Below are positions 27,922 through 38,708 of a stretch of DNA of 64,000 nt, piece after piece (position 1 is the first letter of the stretch; each line of letters opens with the position of its first letter). The stretch is from NCBI GenBank assembly GCA_035513055.1, contig DATKCT010000162.1, forward strand, positions 43,284 to 107,283, in the 5' to 3' direction. The DNA comes from DATKCT01 sp035513055. Its GTDB lineage: Bacteria; Verrucomicrobiota; Verrucomicrobiia; Verrucomicrobiales; DEV007. Under the pieces are notes generated by a model. The model worked only from the letters and a program-made list of their open reading frames with translations, did no database searches and was not told where the DNA came from. Made by a program: the position numbers and the translations under genes.

Positions 27922-28509
27922 TCATCCGCCCAGCACTCCCCGCGTCAATTCCACCAGGTCTTCGGCCACGGACTTCACCGCTTTCCGGTCTCTTTCCGCC
28001 ACGAGTTCCCCGGTCTCACCGAAAGCTTCCGGCGCGGCCGCCACGCAGTGCTGTTTGGGAACCATGATCACGCCGATGTTCCCTAAAATGGCGCGCAGAT
28101 GAACCAACCCGCGCAAACCTCCCAGCGCCCCGGGCGACGCCGAAACCAAAGCGGCGACTTTGCCGCGAAACGCGGCCAGATCTTTCTCCCCCTCCACCGG
28201 ACGCGATACCCAGTCGATGGCGTTTTTCAGCGCTCCGCTCACCGAGCTGTTGTATTCGGGTGAAGCGATGAACAGGGCGTCGTGTCCCAGAAACTGCTGG
28301 CGAAGCCGGAGCGCCGGTTCGGGCAGTCCTTCCCGCTCTTCCAAATCGCCGTCGTAGATTGGAAACGGGAAATCCGACAACCGGATCAGCGTCGCCTCCG
28401 CTCCGGCATCGCGCAGGGCGCCTGCGGCAAACTGCGCGAGTTTATGATTCCACGATTCGCGCCGTAGACTCCCACCAAAGACGAGAACTCGAGGCCGCTC
28501 CCGGCTCAT
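27922..28509 (-). CDS. NADPH-dependent FMN reductase-like flavoprotein
   Basis: 195 aa from the ATG at 28509. It shows the flavodoxin-like pattern of this family: VFGGSLRRESWNHKLA for phosphate binding, SDFPFPIYDGD, and SPEYNSSVSGALKNAIDWVSRP for flavin binding. It is predicted to reduce FMN, quinones or similar acceptors in the cytoplasm. The open frame continues upstream to about 28599 with a hydrophobic stretch (VAGFCGAIAFLAL), so a membrane-anchored longer form from a GTG is possible but unusual. It follows the ABC permease gene in the same direction. Confidence 0.85.
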   Translation of the reverse strand: MSRERPRVLVFGGSLRRESWNHKLAQFAAGALRDAGAEATLIRLSDFPFPIYDGDLEEREGLPEPALRLRQQFLGHDALFIASPEYNSSVSGALKNAIDWVSRPVEGEKDLAAFRGKVAALVSASPGALGGLRGLVHLRAILGNIGVIMVPKQHCVAAAPEAFGETGELVAERDRKAVKSVAEDLVELTRGVLGG

Positions 28510-28658
28510 GCCGGTAAATTTCCATGGGATTCGGGCGATTGTCCAGCGAATCTCCGTGTAAAGGGCAAGAAACGCAATCGCTCCACAGAATCCTGCCACA
28601 ATTGGGGCGAGAAGCAGATGCGTGATTACCGGCTTCCTATCCCGTCGTTCCCTCCTGT

Positions 28659-29429
28659 TCAGGTCTGAAAATGCAACCGTCCCTCCATCCACCGTGCTAA
28701 CCAGAATATGGGAATGGTCAGCGCCAAGTAGCCGAGAGCCAGCGGCAAATACACTTCGAAGGTGCTGTAGGTCGCGGCATTCGCGCTCTCCGCCTGTTTG
28801 GTGAATTCCAATACTCCGATGACGCTGAGCAGTGAGGAGTCCTTGATCAGATTGGCGAATTGGCCGGTCACCGCCGGGAGCGCGTTGCGGAACGCCTGCG
28901 GAACGATGACAAAGCGATAGGTCTGCCAAGCGTTGAAGCCCACCGCCCGCGCCGCATCCAGTTGCGACCGGGCCACCGATTGGATCCCCGCCCGGAAGAT
29001 CTCGCTCAGGTAGGCCCCGGCGAAGAAGGAAAGGATCAGCACCCCGGCGATCCATTTGTCCCGGATACCGACGCGATCGAAGACGAGATAGAACCCGACC
29101 AGGATTTGCACCAGCAAGGGCGTTCCGCGCGCCAGTTCAACATAGGCGCCGCAGACGAAGCGAAGACTGCCGATGCGGCTGCGCCGGCCTAGGGTGGTGA
29201 GCAGGCCGATCACGCTGCTCGCTGCGAGCGAGGCTGCCGCCAACCCCAGCGTGGCGAGCCATCCCAGAAACAGTGGTTTCCGGTAGTCCGCGATGCTCTC
29301 CCAACGGTAGTGGTAGGAAGTTTGAACGAAAAAAAGATAACACAGTCCGGCCAATGCCACGATGAGCGCCATCCAACCGGCGGCCTGGACCAGCCCGTCT
29401 CCTCTGCCCCTCCCCGCGGCCGGCCTCAT
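28659..29429 (-). CDS. Polar amino-acid ABC transporter permease
   Basis: 256-aa inner-membrane permease of the HisMQ type. It has about five or six hydrophobic segments, GTPLLVQILVGFYLVF and the EAA loop region FRAGIQSVARSQLDAARAVG followed by IVPQAFRNALPAVTG, which contacts the ATPase. It lies 9 bp after the binding-protein gene. The matching ATPase gene is not next to it, so the pair may use an ATPase encoded elsewhere. The amino acid specificity is unknown. Confidence 0.92.
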   Translation of the reverse strand: MRPAAGRGRGDGLVQAAGWMALIVALAGLCYLFFVQTSYHYRWESIADYRKPLFLGWLATLGLAAASLAASSVIGLLTTLGRRSRIGSLRFVCGAYVELARGTPLLVQILVGFYLVFDRVGIRDKWIAGVLILSFFAGAYLSEIFRAGIQSVARSQLDAARAVGFNAWQTYRFVIVPQAFRNALPAVTGQFANLIKDSSLLSVIGVLEFTKQAESANAATYSTFEVYLPLALGYLALTIPIFWLARWMEGRLHFQT

Positions 29430-29438
29430 GCGCCCATC

Positions 29439-30242
29439 TCAGTGAAAGATAAAGGGAACCCCCATCTCCGCGAAGGCCTTGCGTTCTTGATCCATATAGC
29501 GCTGGGCCAAGGCCTCGAATCCCTTATCCTCACGAAACCGCCGCAAAAAGCCGTTCACGGCATCGCGCAGTTCCGGCTCCCCCTTGCGCACGCCGATCGC
29601 CCAAGTCTCCTGCCGGATCGGCGTCAAAATGGGCCGCGTCTCCTCCGGATGTTGCTCCCAATGTTTGTAGATCGAGATCTGATCATAAATGAAAGCGTCG
29701 GCCTTTCCCTGAATGACCTCGAGCACGCAGGTCTCGGCATGGTTGAGGACACTCAACTTCGCCTTCGGCAAGCGCTCCCGCGCATAGATGTGGCCCGTCG
29801 TTCCCAGCTTCACCGCGATGGTCCTTCCCGAACCCTCCAAATCCCCGGCGCCGGCGATGGGCGAGTCCTTGGCGACCAGCATGCACAGGCCGTTGGTCAC
29901 ATAGCCGTCGGAGAAATCGATGGTCTGGGCGCGTTCCTCCGTCGCCGTCATCGAAGAAATGATCAGGTCGATTTTTCCGGTCTGAAGCGCGGGGATCAGG
30001 CCTTCAAAGCGAAGGTCTTCGATCTGAAGGGGCCGTCCCAGGCTCTCGGCCAGCGCTTCCGCCAATCGCACCCCGATGCCGTCCGGCCGGTTCTGCACAT
30101 CCCGCATCTCGAAAGGCGGATAGGTCAGTTCCATACCCACCACCAAAGGCTTCGGACCTTTTTGAGAACCGCAGCCTGGCAACATTCCGCTCAGCGCCAA
30201 CCCGGCCGCCAAGCCCATCCATGCACATCGGGACATCAGCAT
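29439..30242 (-). CDS. Polar amino-acid ABC transporter substrate-binding lipoprotein
   Basis: 267 aa with a signal peptide ending in lipobox LPGC (Cys at about 24). The mature part is a family 3 solute-binding protein. Typical motifs are LVVGMELTYPPFEM, IDLIISSMTATEERAQTIDFSDGY and the C-terminal WAIGVRKGEPELRDAVNGFL. It captures an amino acid in the periplasm for the permease encoded 9 bp downstream. A second in-frame ATG lies 6 bp inside the first. Confidence 0.92.
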   Translation of the reverse strand: MLMSRCAWMGLAAGLALSGMLPGCGSQKGPKPLVVGMELTYPPFEMRDVQNRPDGIGVRLAEALAESLGRPLQIEDLRFEGLIPALQTGKIDLIISSMTATEERAQTIDFSDGYVTNGLCMLVAKDSPIAGAGDLEGSGRTIAVKLGTTGHIYARERLPKAKLSVLNHAETCVLEVIQGKADAFIYDQISIYKHWEQHPEETRPILTPIRQETWAIGVRKGEPELRDAVNGFLRRFREDKGFEALAQRYMDQERKAFAEMGVPFIFH

Positions 30243-30370
30243 TTCACGAGACCAGTGATTTCCGGCGCTTTCTCTTAACCCGCATTTTTCACACCGTTTC
30301 GTCGCGAGGCGCTGCGAACCCTTTTTGCCCAGGCCGCCCGCAGCCGAGGGCGCAGAGCTGGGTGATTACA

Positions 30371-30454
30371 CCCTGTTCAAGCCCGAGGCAAGCGGAACGA
30401 AGGCAGGATGGAGTGAAGCGCGCCACAGCAGAAAGGGTATGAGAAATGTGGGTT
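30371..30454 (+). repeat. Dispersed repeat R2, copy a
   Basis: About 84 bp homologous to the minus strand of 62657-62760. Shared blocks are CCCTGTTCAA, GCAAGCGGA.CGAAG.CAGGATG, GCGCGCCACAGCAGAA and GTATGAG.AAA.GTGGGTT. One frame in both copies starts FK..ASG.K.GW and then diverges by frameshift. It lies in the 291-bp gap before the methyltransferase gene; I see nothing else there. Confidence 0.8.
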
Positions 30455-30533
30455 CACCACAGGTTGTGCGGGCGCCGGCCAGCAATTGTCACCGGCCGCT
30501 TGAGAATCGCCGGGGCGTTTCTAAGTTCGCGCC

Positions 30534-31166
30534 GTGGCCCGTCAACGCGATCTCCAGCACCTCGCCTCGGACCTGCGCCGCCTCGAAGCCTTGCTGCGCC
30601 GGACCGCCCCCTCCAAAGCTGCGGACTCCATCGGCGCCGATGGGATTCGCATTCTCAACCTCGCCTGCGGAGAATGCCATGAGTCCGGCGTGCTGACCCG
30701 GGTGTTCGCCGGCGGCCCGAGGGCAGGGACGGCAAAGCCGGATCCTCCCACGGTCGAACTCGTCGGGATCGATGTCCGCGCTCCGGAACTCGCGCGAGCA
30801 CGGCAGCGCGACCTTTCCTCACATCGCCGCACCTTCTGCTACATCGATGCCGATGCCGCACGGCTGAATCGTCACTCCGAAGCGGCCGGCGAGTTCGACC
30901 TGGTCTTTATGCGCCACCAAAATTTCTGGAACGGACCGGAAACGTGGAAGTCGATCTTTTCCAAGGGTCTCGATCAGCTTTCGCCCGGCGGGCGTTTGAT
31001 CATCACCTCCTATTTTCTCCACGAACACCGTCTTGCCGTCGAGGCCGTCCGAAACCTCGGCGCCACCTTGCTGAAGTCGGAGGATCATCGCGAGGCCCGG
31101 ATCCTCGATCCCAAACTGGGTAAACGCGTCGACGGGCATGTCGCCGTGTTTGAGCGCCCGGAATGA
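30534..31166 (+). CDS. Class I SAM-dependent methyltransferase
   Basis: 210 aa from a GTG. It has SAM-binding motif I RILNLACGECHESG (about 38-51), motif II VELVGIDVRAPEL and a motif IV-like FDLVFMRHQNFW, followed by LSPGGRLIITSY. The catalytic target cannot be predicted. The gene stands alone. Repeat R2 copy a lies 79 bp before it and R1 copy b 87 bp after it, so recombination between repeats could have brought it in. Confidence 0.78.
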   Translation: MARQRDLQHLASDLRRLEALLRRTAPSKAADSIGADGIRILNLACGECHESGVLTRVFAGGPRAGTAKPDPPTVELVGIDVRAPELARARQRDLSSHRRTFCYIDADAARLNRHSEAAGEFDLVFMRHQNFWNGPETWKSIFSKGLDQLSPGGRLIITSYFLHEHRLAVEAVRNLGATLLKSEDHREARILDPKLGKRVDGHVAVFERPE

Positions 31167-31253
31167 GGCGCCGATAGGCGGCCGATACAGACAGTCAGGC
31201 GCCATGACTCCAGGTCCCCCTCAGGGGAGGTTCCGTCCGGGGTTCCGCAGGAA

Positions 31254-31457
31254 GGGTCAGTTGATTATTCGGTGATCCCGCGCGGGACTTGCCGGGAGGG
31301 TTGGCGCGAGGAGGGAGCGAATGGCAATTCGTGACCGGCGAGCAACAGAGCCAATGCTTTCAACAAGGTCTGCCCGAATGGTCGCGCCCCCGGCCGAGTG
31401 GCTTCTCCCCTCTCTGTACACTCGCGACGCGGCGTTGCAGAATCGATCAACAGGCCC
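31254..31457 (-). repeat. Dispersed repeat R1, copy b
   Basis: About 200 bp, inverted relative to copy a at 11929-12118. The conserved core reads, on the minus strand, ACTCGGCCG, CTTGTTGAAAGC.TTGGCT and TGTTGCTCGCCGG. Between TGTTGCTCGCCGG and GCGCCAACCCTCCC it differs from copy a by small indels. It occupies about half of the 420-bp gap between the methyltransferase and TolC-like genes. The rest of that gap holds only a short CCCC-TCA-GGGG hairpin near 31217-31227. Confidence 0.8.
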
Positions 31458-31586
31458 TTCATGCGGGCTGGATCGCTTTGGCGGCCAGACCTCAGCCATC
31501 GTCCCCGGCGGCACTGGTCACGGCGCGCAAGGCACACGGGACTTCCTCCTTGCCATCGTCTGGCCCTCGGATAAGATCGCCCACCC

Positions 31587-32876
31587 ATGGCTTTCCTCCC
31601 CCGGTCGCGGTGGTGGCTCCCTGTTCTGTTCACCTCCGGCGTCGCCTGCCTCGGAGGAGAACCGGGGCCTTCTCCCGGATCATCGCCCGACCTCGAAGGC
31701 TTGATCCGTCTGGCCTGGGAGAATTCTCCGGACCTCAAAGCCGCCGAGACCGAAGCCATGGTAGCTCGCGCCACCCATATGGCCGCTCGAGACCGGCGGG
31801 ACCCTGCCCTGCGCATTCAGTCCGACTGGGACGACGCCTATCACAGTCGTGCGATGCAGAACGAGAACGTCACCGTCGCGCTCCGGTTCTATCCCAACAA
31901 TCCCTGGGAGGTGCGCGCCCGCCTGGAAAAGGCCTTGGCCGAAATCACCCTCGCCGATTTTCTCGTGGATGCCGTCCGGCGAGAAATCGCCATCGAAGTC
32001 CGCCGGCGCTACCGGCAACTTCAACTCGCCGCCGCCGTCCACCAGCAAACCGCCGAAATGGTCCAACTCGGCCGGGACGAAATCGCCCGGCTTCAAACGC
32101 TCGTGGGACAGAATCTGGCGACCCGGGACGACCTCGACGACGTCCGGCGGCGGGTCCTGCGCGATGCCCCGGATCTGATTCAAGCCAGGCAAGCAGACCA
32201 TCAAGCCCGCGCCGCCCTCGCCGCCCTCGCCGGCATCGAAGATCCCGCCCTCGTGGAAGCGCGCCGGGGCCGGGTCCTGCCCGATCTTCGCTTCGAAACA
32301 TCCTTCGTTCCCGTCCTCGAGAACACCGCTCTCCTCATGCGAAGAGACCTCGGTGAACTGATCCGCGAACAAATCGTCGCCCGCGGCGAACTCAAGGAAG
32401 TGCGCTCCCAACGCATCCTCTGGCTGGAGAGCTTCGATATCCGCGGCGGATCAAGCGCGGTGAAAGGGATCCTCGAAGAGACCTCTTACGGGTTTCGCAT
32501 GGACATCCGCCTCCCGCTTTTCAGCGCCCTCAATAAGGAGGAAGAGATCTCCAAAGCCCAAATCGCCGGCATCGAAGAACAGGTCCGGCTCCTCGAACGA
32601 CGCATCCGTCTCGAAGTCCGCAACGCCGCCCGGGAAGCCCGGCGCGCCGGAGAAGACTACCGCGCTTTTGATTCAGAATTGTTGGAGGCGCTCGGCGACT
32701 TGCGATCCCCCTTGGCGGGAGAGGCTCCGGAACCCGGCTACGATCTCCGCCGCGCCGCCAAGGAATACGACATCGGCCGCTTCGAGGTCGAGGAAGCCTA
32801 CCTCGATGCTCTCTATGAACTCGAGAAGGCCATGGGGGCGCCATTGAACACCGCGTTTCGAACGGAGGCCAAGTGA
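31587..32876 (+). CDS. TolC-family outer membrane efflux-like protein
   Basis: 429 aa with an N-terminal signal-like segment (about 8-22). The rest is almost entirely helical with heptad-like Leu/Ala/Glu/Arg patterns, typical of outer membrane efflux proteins. Two coiled-coil blocks lie at about 95-215 and 310-355. The first block's start LIRLAWENSPDLKAAETE is the usual OEP repeat opening. At least one beta-strand region near DIRLPLFSALN would build the barrel. An MMPL/RND-type transporter is two genes downstream in the same direction, but a periplasmic adaptor is missing. Confidence 0.72.
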   Translation: MAFLPRSRWWLPVLFTSGVACLGGEPGPSPGSSPDLEGLIRLAWENSPDLKAAETEAMVARATHMAARDRRDPALRIQSDWDDAYHSRAMQNENVTVALRFYPNNPWEVRARLEKALAEITLADFLVDAVRREIAIEVRRRYRQLQLAAAVHQQTAEMVQLGRDEIARLQTLVGQNLATRDDLDDVRRRVLRDAPDLIQARQADHQARAALAALAGIEDPALVEARRGRVLPDLRFETSFVPVLENTALLMRRDLGELIREQIVARGELKEVRSQRILWLESFDIRGGSSAVKGILEETSYGFRMDIRLPLFSALNKEEEISKAQIAGIEEQVRLLERRIRLEVRNAAREARRAGEDYRAFDSELLEALGDLRSPLAGEAPEPGYDLRRAAKEYDIGRFEVEEAYLDALYELEKAMGAPLNTAFRTEAK

Positions 32877-32907
32877 TCGTCCCCTCCACCCCGGTTAGGC
32901 TTTCCCG

Positions 32908-33876
32908 TTGAGCGCCGTGTCACGCCGGATCGTCTTCCTCGACGCCGCCACGGTGGGCAACGATGTCTCTCTCAGCCCGCTGGAACGTCACGGATCCCTC
33001 TCCGTCTTTCCCGCAACTTCGCCTCTCGAAACCGCGGAACGGATCGCCGAAGCCGAAGTCGTCGTCACCAACAAAGTCCCGCTCGGGGCCGAACGGCTCG
33101 CTGAAGCCCCCAGCCTCCGGCTCGTCGCCATCGCCGCCACCGGCTCTGATCACGTCGACCTGGCGGCCGCGAAGAAACTGGGGATCGCCGTTTGCTGCGT
33201 GCGCGGCTACTCGACTGCCGGCGTGGCCCAGCACGCCATAGCTCTTCTCCTCAATCTGGCCACTCACCAGCATCTTTTCTCGAGAGAAACTCAGCTCTGG
33301 CCCGCCTCTCCCATCTTCACCCGGCTCGCCCACCCCGTCGTCGAACTCGAAGGCAAAACCCTCGGCATCGCCGGAGCCGGAGCCATCGGTTCGCGCACCG
33401 GAGAAATCGCCGTGGCGCTCGGTATGCGCGTCCAATGTTTAGCCCGCCCGGGATCGGCGAACGCCGCCCACCCGGAATGGCCCCGGGTCGATTGCCACAC
33501 CTTCTTCCAGAGTTCCGACGCCGTCTCTCTCCATTGCCCTCTCACCGCCGGCACGGCCAAAATGATCGGCCCGCGCAGCCTCGACCTCATGCCCTCGCAC
33601 GCCTTTCTCATCAATACGAGTCGCGGCGCCCTCATCGACGAAGAAGCTCTCGCTGAGGCGCTCCGCCATCACCGCATCGCCGGAGCCGCTCTCGATGTCC
33701 TCTCGACCGAACCGCCGCCTCCCGGCCATCCCCTTCTCGATCCTTCCATCCCCAACCTGCTCATCACCCCGCACTCCGCCTGGATCGCCCGGGAGACGCG
33801 GCAACGGCTTATCGATGAGATCGCCGCAAACCTCGAAACGTTCCTCGCCGGACGCTCCCGGAACCGGCTGGTGTGA
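32908..33876 (+). CDS. D-isomer-specific 2-hydroxyacid dehydrogenase (glycerate dehydrogenase-like)
   Basis: 322 aa from a TTG (GTG at 32917 is an alternative). NAD-dependent reduction of 2-oxoacids is expected. Visible motifs are the NAD-binding LGIAGAGAIGSRTGEIAVALGM (GxGxxG, about 151-157), the catalytic Arg in INTSRGALIDEEAL, the Glu in DVLSTEPPPPGHPLL and the catalytic His in LLITPHSAWI. The length and motifs fit hydroxypyruvate/glycerate dehydrogenases. It overlaps the next gene by 4 bp (GTGA). Confidence 0.9.
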   Translation: MSAVSRRIVFLDAATVGNDVSLSPLERHGSLSVFPATSPLETAERIAEAEVVVTNKVPLGAERLAEAPSLRLVAIAATGSDHVDLAAAKKLGIAVCCVRGYSTAGVAQHAIALLLNLATHQHLFSRETQLWPASPIFTRLAHPVVELEGKTLGIAGAGAIGSRTGEIAVALGMRVQCLARPGSANAAHPEWPRVDCHTFFQSSDAVSLHCPLTAGTAKMIGPRSLDLMPSHAFLINTSRGALIDEEALAEALRHHRIAGAALDVLSTEPPPPGHPLLDPSIPNLLITPHSAWIARETRQRLIDEIAANLETFLAGRSRNRLV

Positions 33877-36320
33877 AATTTCCTATCCGGCCCGCCAACA
33901 CCGCATTTCTGCTGAGCGCCATGGGTCGATTCTTCCTTCTGTGCGTTCTGCTGGTTGGCCTGGCTGTATTCGCTATCTCCCGGCTAAAACTCGATCCCGG
34001 GCTTCTCGCTCTCTTTCCCAGCGCCGGTCCAGCAGTCGAAGCGATGCGCGGCTTCGATGCATCCTTCGCAGCCCACGACGACGTCATTCTCTCGCTTGAA
34101 GGAGAAACCGCGGAGACAGCCGAACAAAGCGCGCAAAGTCTGGCCGCTCATTTGACTCGACGCTCCGGTTTGTTTCGCAGAGTCGCCTGGGGTCCGCCCT
34201 GGGAGGACTCAGAGAGCGCCTTGGCGCCGCTGGTCGCCTATCTCTGGTTCAATGGGGATGCTCGCCGCGTCCAAGACCTCGCCGCTGAATTCGAGGCCGA
34301 TGCGGGCCTCGGTCGACTCGAGAACTCCCTCGAGACCCTCGCGACCACTACCAATCTCACCGAACTCCGGCGCCTGTCTGTGGACCCCTTGCGTTTGAGC
34401 GCTTTCGACGGCGCCTCGGGACTCCGCCCTTCCGATCTGCTGCGCTTTCCCTTCGCCTCTCGCGATGGACGCTTTCGGGTCCTGCGCATCGAGCCGGCCG
34501 CAACCCTCGGTTCCACCCGCGAAGTCGCCCAGTGGGAAAGTGAGGCCGCCGCCGCCGTCGAGTCCTGGAAACAACAGCATCCCGAAGACCGGAGCCGGAT
34601 CCAAACTCGCCTAACCGGACGCAAGATCTACATCGCGGCGATGGCACGGGATCTGAAACAGGATCTCTTCTTATCCGTCGTCCTGACTGCAGCCTGTATT
34701 TCCCTGCTCGTCTTCGGACTGCACCGCAATGTGCTCCCGTTTCTCGGAATTCTGTTCGTGCTCGTTCTCACCCTCGTCTGCACCTTGGCCGCGGCGGGAC
34801 TTCTGTTCCCTCATCTCAACGCCATCAGCATGGGTTTCGCCGCCATTGTTCTTGGCCTCGTCGTGGATTACGGATTCCTTATCTGGCACGAAGCGCGCAA
34901 CGATCCCGCGCCTCCTTCCGTCCTCCGCCGTCGCCTGACTCCCACCATCTTTTGGGCCTCGCTGACGACCGCCATCGTCTTCCTGGGACTCAACCTCAGC
35001 GACCTTCCCGGAATCGCTCAACTGGGCGCCCTGGTCGCCTGTGGAACCGTGACCGGCGCCCTGCTCATGCTCCTGCTCTACACGCGAATGCTGCCTTTCT
35101 TGCTGCCGGCATCGGCCATCACCCCGGCCTCGGCTCCGTCCACTCCCTATCTCGTCGCGAAACCTTCTCGCGCCCTCGTCTCGACCGCCATCCTGGCCGG
35201 TTTGACAGCCGCCGTCCTGCTCTTTCGCGGACCGCCCACCCTCGATTCGTCCGCGGAGACGATCCAGCCTCGATCCTGTCCCTCGCTCGACGAGTTCCAG
35301 AACGCCATCGTCAGGCTGGGAACCGGCGCCCTCGCCTACCCACTCTTGCTGACCGCTGGCTCGGATGCCGCCATGCTCGAAGCTCTCGAGACTTCGGAAT
35401 CCATCCTCGCTGAGCATCCCGAAGTCGAGGGATTCACCCTTCCCTCCATCCTCTGGCCCAACCCGGATCAGCAGGAAGCAAACCGCTCCGCTCTCGCACA
35501 GCTCGCCGCCGCGCGACCCGCGCTGCTCCGGCAAGCCGAAGACGCGGGTTTCACCGGAGAAGCCCTGACCTTCCTCGATACCGTCTTCGCTCGCTGGACC
35601 GCCTGGAACGAGGCGTCCGGCGCTGTGCTGCCGGACGACCCCACCTCCACTTGGCTTCTCAGCCGGGCTTTAGACCGGTCCAGCCTCCCCTATCGCGCCC
35701 TGGGACTGGTCACCGTGCGGGAATCGCATCCGTCTCCAGCATTCGTCCGCGACCTGAACGCGGCCGGCGCCGGCTTTGTGGGATGGGCCTTTCTCAACGA
35801 CGGAATCCTCCAGAGCATCCGGCACGATCTCCGCCACGTCGTGTTGCCCCTCGCCGCCGCACTCGGCATCATGTTGTGCGCCGCTTTTCGCTCGGCCCGT
35901 GAAGTGGTTTTGGCCATCGCTGCCGTGGGATTGAGTCTCGGCGCCTTCCTCTCCCTGATGTCCCTCTTCGGCTGGCAGTGGAACTTGATCAATCTCATGG
36001 CCCTTCCCCTGCTGCTCGGAGCGGGCATCGATTACGCCATTCACATCCAATTCGCCTTGCGCCGCAATGGCGGCGATCTGCGCCGCACCCGCGCCGCCGT
36101 CGGTCGCGCCCTCCTGCTCTGCGGAGCCTCGACCGCGATTGGGTTCGCTTCCCTCGCGCCCGCTCGCTATGGGGGACTTTCCAGCCTGGGACTCGTTTGC
36201 GCGACGGGAATCCTCACGGTCATGCTCGTCTCCGTCTTCCTCCTCCCTCATTGGTGGGTCCTCTTCAACAGATCCCTCACCGCTCCGAATCCGCTTATCC
36301 AAAACCCGCGCTTCCCGTGA
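33873..36320 (+). CDS. MMPL/RND-superfamily transporter
   Basis: 815 aa starting with GTG inside the previous stop. The layout is one membrane segment (about 13-35), a large periplasmic loop (about 40-260), a group of five hydrophobic segments (about 268-410), a second loop and a final group of about six segments (about 650-800). GFAAIVLGLVVDYGFLIWHE and LLGAGIDYAIHIQFALRRNG carry the charged residues that RND proteins use for proton coupling. Related proteins export lipids, hopanoids or drugs; the cargo here is unknown. The upstream TolC-like gene could be a partner. Confidence 0.82.
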   Translation: MKFPIRPANTAFLLSAMGRFFLLCVLLVGLAVFAISRLKLDPGLLALFPSAGPAVEAMRGFDASFAAHDDVILSLEGETAETAEQSAQSLAAHLTRRSGLFRRVAWGPPWEDSESALAPLVAYLWFNGDARRVQDLAAEFEADAGLGRLENSLETLATTTNLTELRRLSVDPLRLSAFDGASGLRPSDLLRFPFASRDGRFRVLRIEPAATLGSTREVAQWESEAAAAVESWKQQHPEDRSRIQTRLTGRKIYIAAMARDLKQDLFLSVVLTAACISLLVFGLHRNVLPFLGILFVLVLTLVCTLAAAGLLFPHLNAISMGFAAIVLGLVVDYGFLIWHEARNDPAPPSVLRRRLTPTIFWASLTTAIVFLGLNLSDLPGIAQLGALVACGTVTGALLMLLLYTRMLPFLLPASAITPASAPSTPYLVAKPSRALVSTAILAGLTAAVLLFRGPPTLDSSAETIQPRSCPSLDEFQNAIVRLGTGALAYPLLLTAGSDAAMLEALETSESILAEHPEVEGFTLPSILWPNPDQQEANRSALAQLAAARPALLRQAEDAGFTGEALTFLDTVFARWTAWNEASGAVLPDDPTSTWLLSRALDRSSLPYRALGLVTVRESHPSPAFVRDLNAAGAGFVGWAFLNDGILQSIRHDLRHVVLPLAAALGIMLCAAFRSAREVVLAIAAVGLSLGAFLSLMSLFGWQWNLINLMALPLLLGAGIDYAIHIQFALRRNGGDLRRTRAAVGRALLLCGASTAIGFASLAPARYGGLSSLGLVCATGILTVMLVSVFLLPHWWVLFNRSLTAPNPLIQNPRFP

Positions 36321-36445
36321 AAAACGAATCCGAAGAGTGATGCCGGAGTCCCGCTTGGGTTTCCCGCGTTTCCACCTCGCTTCCCATTGACCTTCTCGCG
36401 GCGGTCCTTCATCCTCCCCGGTCTCCGGTCCCTCACTCCGGCTCC

Positions 36446-37930
<1,485 letters not shown>

Positions 37931-37975
37931 GAACGGCGCTAAACAGGACCCGGGGAAACTCCGGGGCTCCCCCCG

Positions 37976-38587
37976 TCAACCCCCCTTCAGCGACTCCGCC
38001 CATCCTTTCAATCCCAGAACATAACTTTCCTCGCCCGGAAAAAGGACGTGCAATCGCTGCTCTTTCTCGCCGAGGCGATTGACAAAATGCACGCTGAATT
38101 TCCCCGCCTTCCGCGCCTTGATCTGGTAGCCCGTCGCCTTCGAGGCGTCCACAGTCCACTCCGCGGTGACCACCACCGGCGCGACGCCGCACTCAGCCGT
38201 GTTCTCCGCCGGTTTCTCGACGTTCCACAGCAGAGGCTGACCCGCAAACGTGGTGAAGCGCATCTCGAATTCGGGCTGGATCGGCCCGCCGGGCAACAGC
38301 CGGAACTCGATGGAATCGTCAATCAGCCGCCTGGCGCGGCTCAGGAGTCCGGTTTTCTGCTCGGGCGTGTAGGACTGGAAGTCCGCATTCTCCAGATACG
38401 GCTCGTGCATCGGATCTTCGGCAAAACATCTCGGATCCAACTCGACCCGGATGGTGACGGTGCCGTCGTCGTTGAAAGTCGACCGCACCGGGATATCGGG
38501 GGCGGGGTGCGCTTGGCTCGATCCACAGATCCCCACAGCCAGAAGGAGGGTAAGGAGTATTCTCACGGTTTTTGAGGGACAAATCAT
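37976..38587 (-). CDS. Secreted protein of unknown function
   Basis: 203 aa with a clear signal peptide (about 8-27, cleavage probably after SSQA before HPAPD). The mature part is rich in beta-strand-like segments (TVTIRVELDPRCF, EFEMRFTTFAG, VVVTAEWTVDAS) and has two Cys. No family recognised. The gene converges with the POT transporter gene and is divergent from the next small secreted protein gene, 121 bp away. Confidence 0.7.
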   Translation of the reverse strand: MICPSKTVRILLTLLLAVGICGSSQAHPAPDIPVRSTFNDDGTVTIRVELDPRCFAEDPMHEPYLENADFQSYTPEQKTGLLSRARRLIDDSIEFRLLPGGPIQPEFEMRFTTFAGQPLLWNVEKPAENTAECGVAPVVVTAEWTVDASKATGYQIKARKAGKFSVHFVNRLGEKEQRLHVLFPGEESYVLGLKGWAESLKGG

Positions 38588-38708
38588 CCGGAGTCTAACG
38601 CCAATCGCCGAAAAAAACAGTTGATAAAACGCTGATACCCAAGAAATTGAAAGTTACTGGGACGATCCGGGATCGGATGGTTCTACTCAACTCAAACACA
38701 CCCACATT

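Noticed and set aside
32888..32899. A GTTAGGC at 32894, as in the attC R' site
   Set aside because: No complementary arm or hairpin lies upstream at the right distance.
34671..35534. 287-codon minus-strand frame rich in Glu, Gly and Asp
   Set aside because: It mirrors the MMPL transporter, whose membrane segments and motifs are intact on the plus strand.
37935..37970. CCCGG/CCGGG hairpin between convergent genes as a terminator
   Set aside because: The stem is only 5 bp and there is no T-run on either strand.
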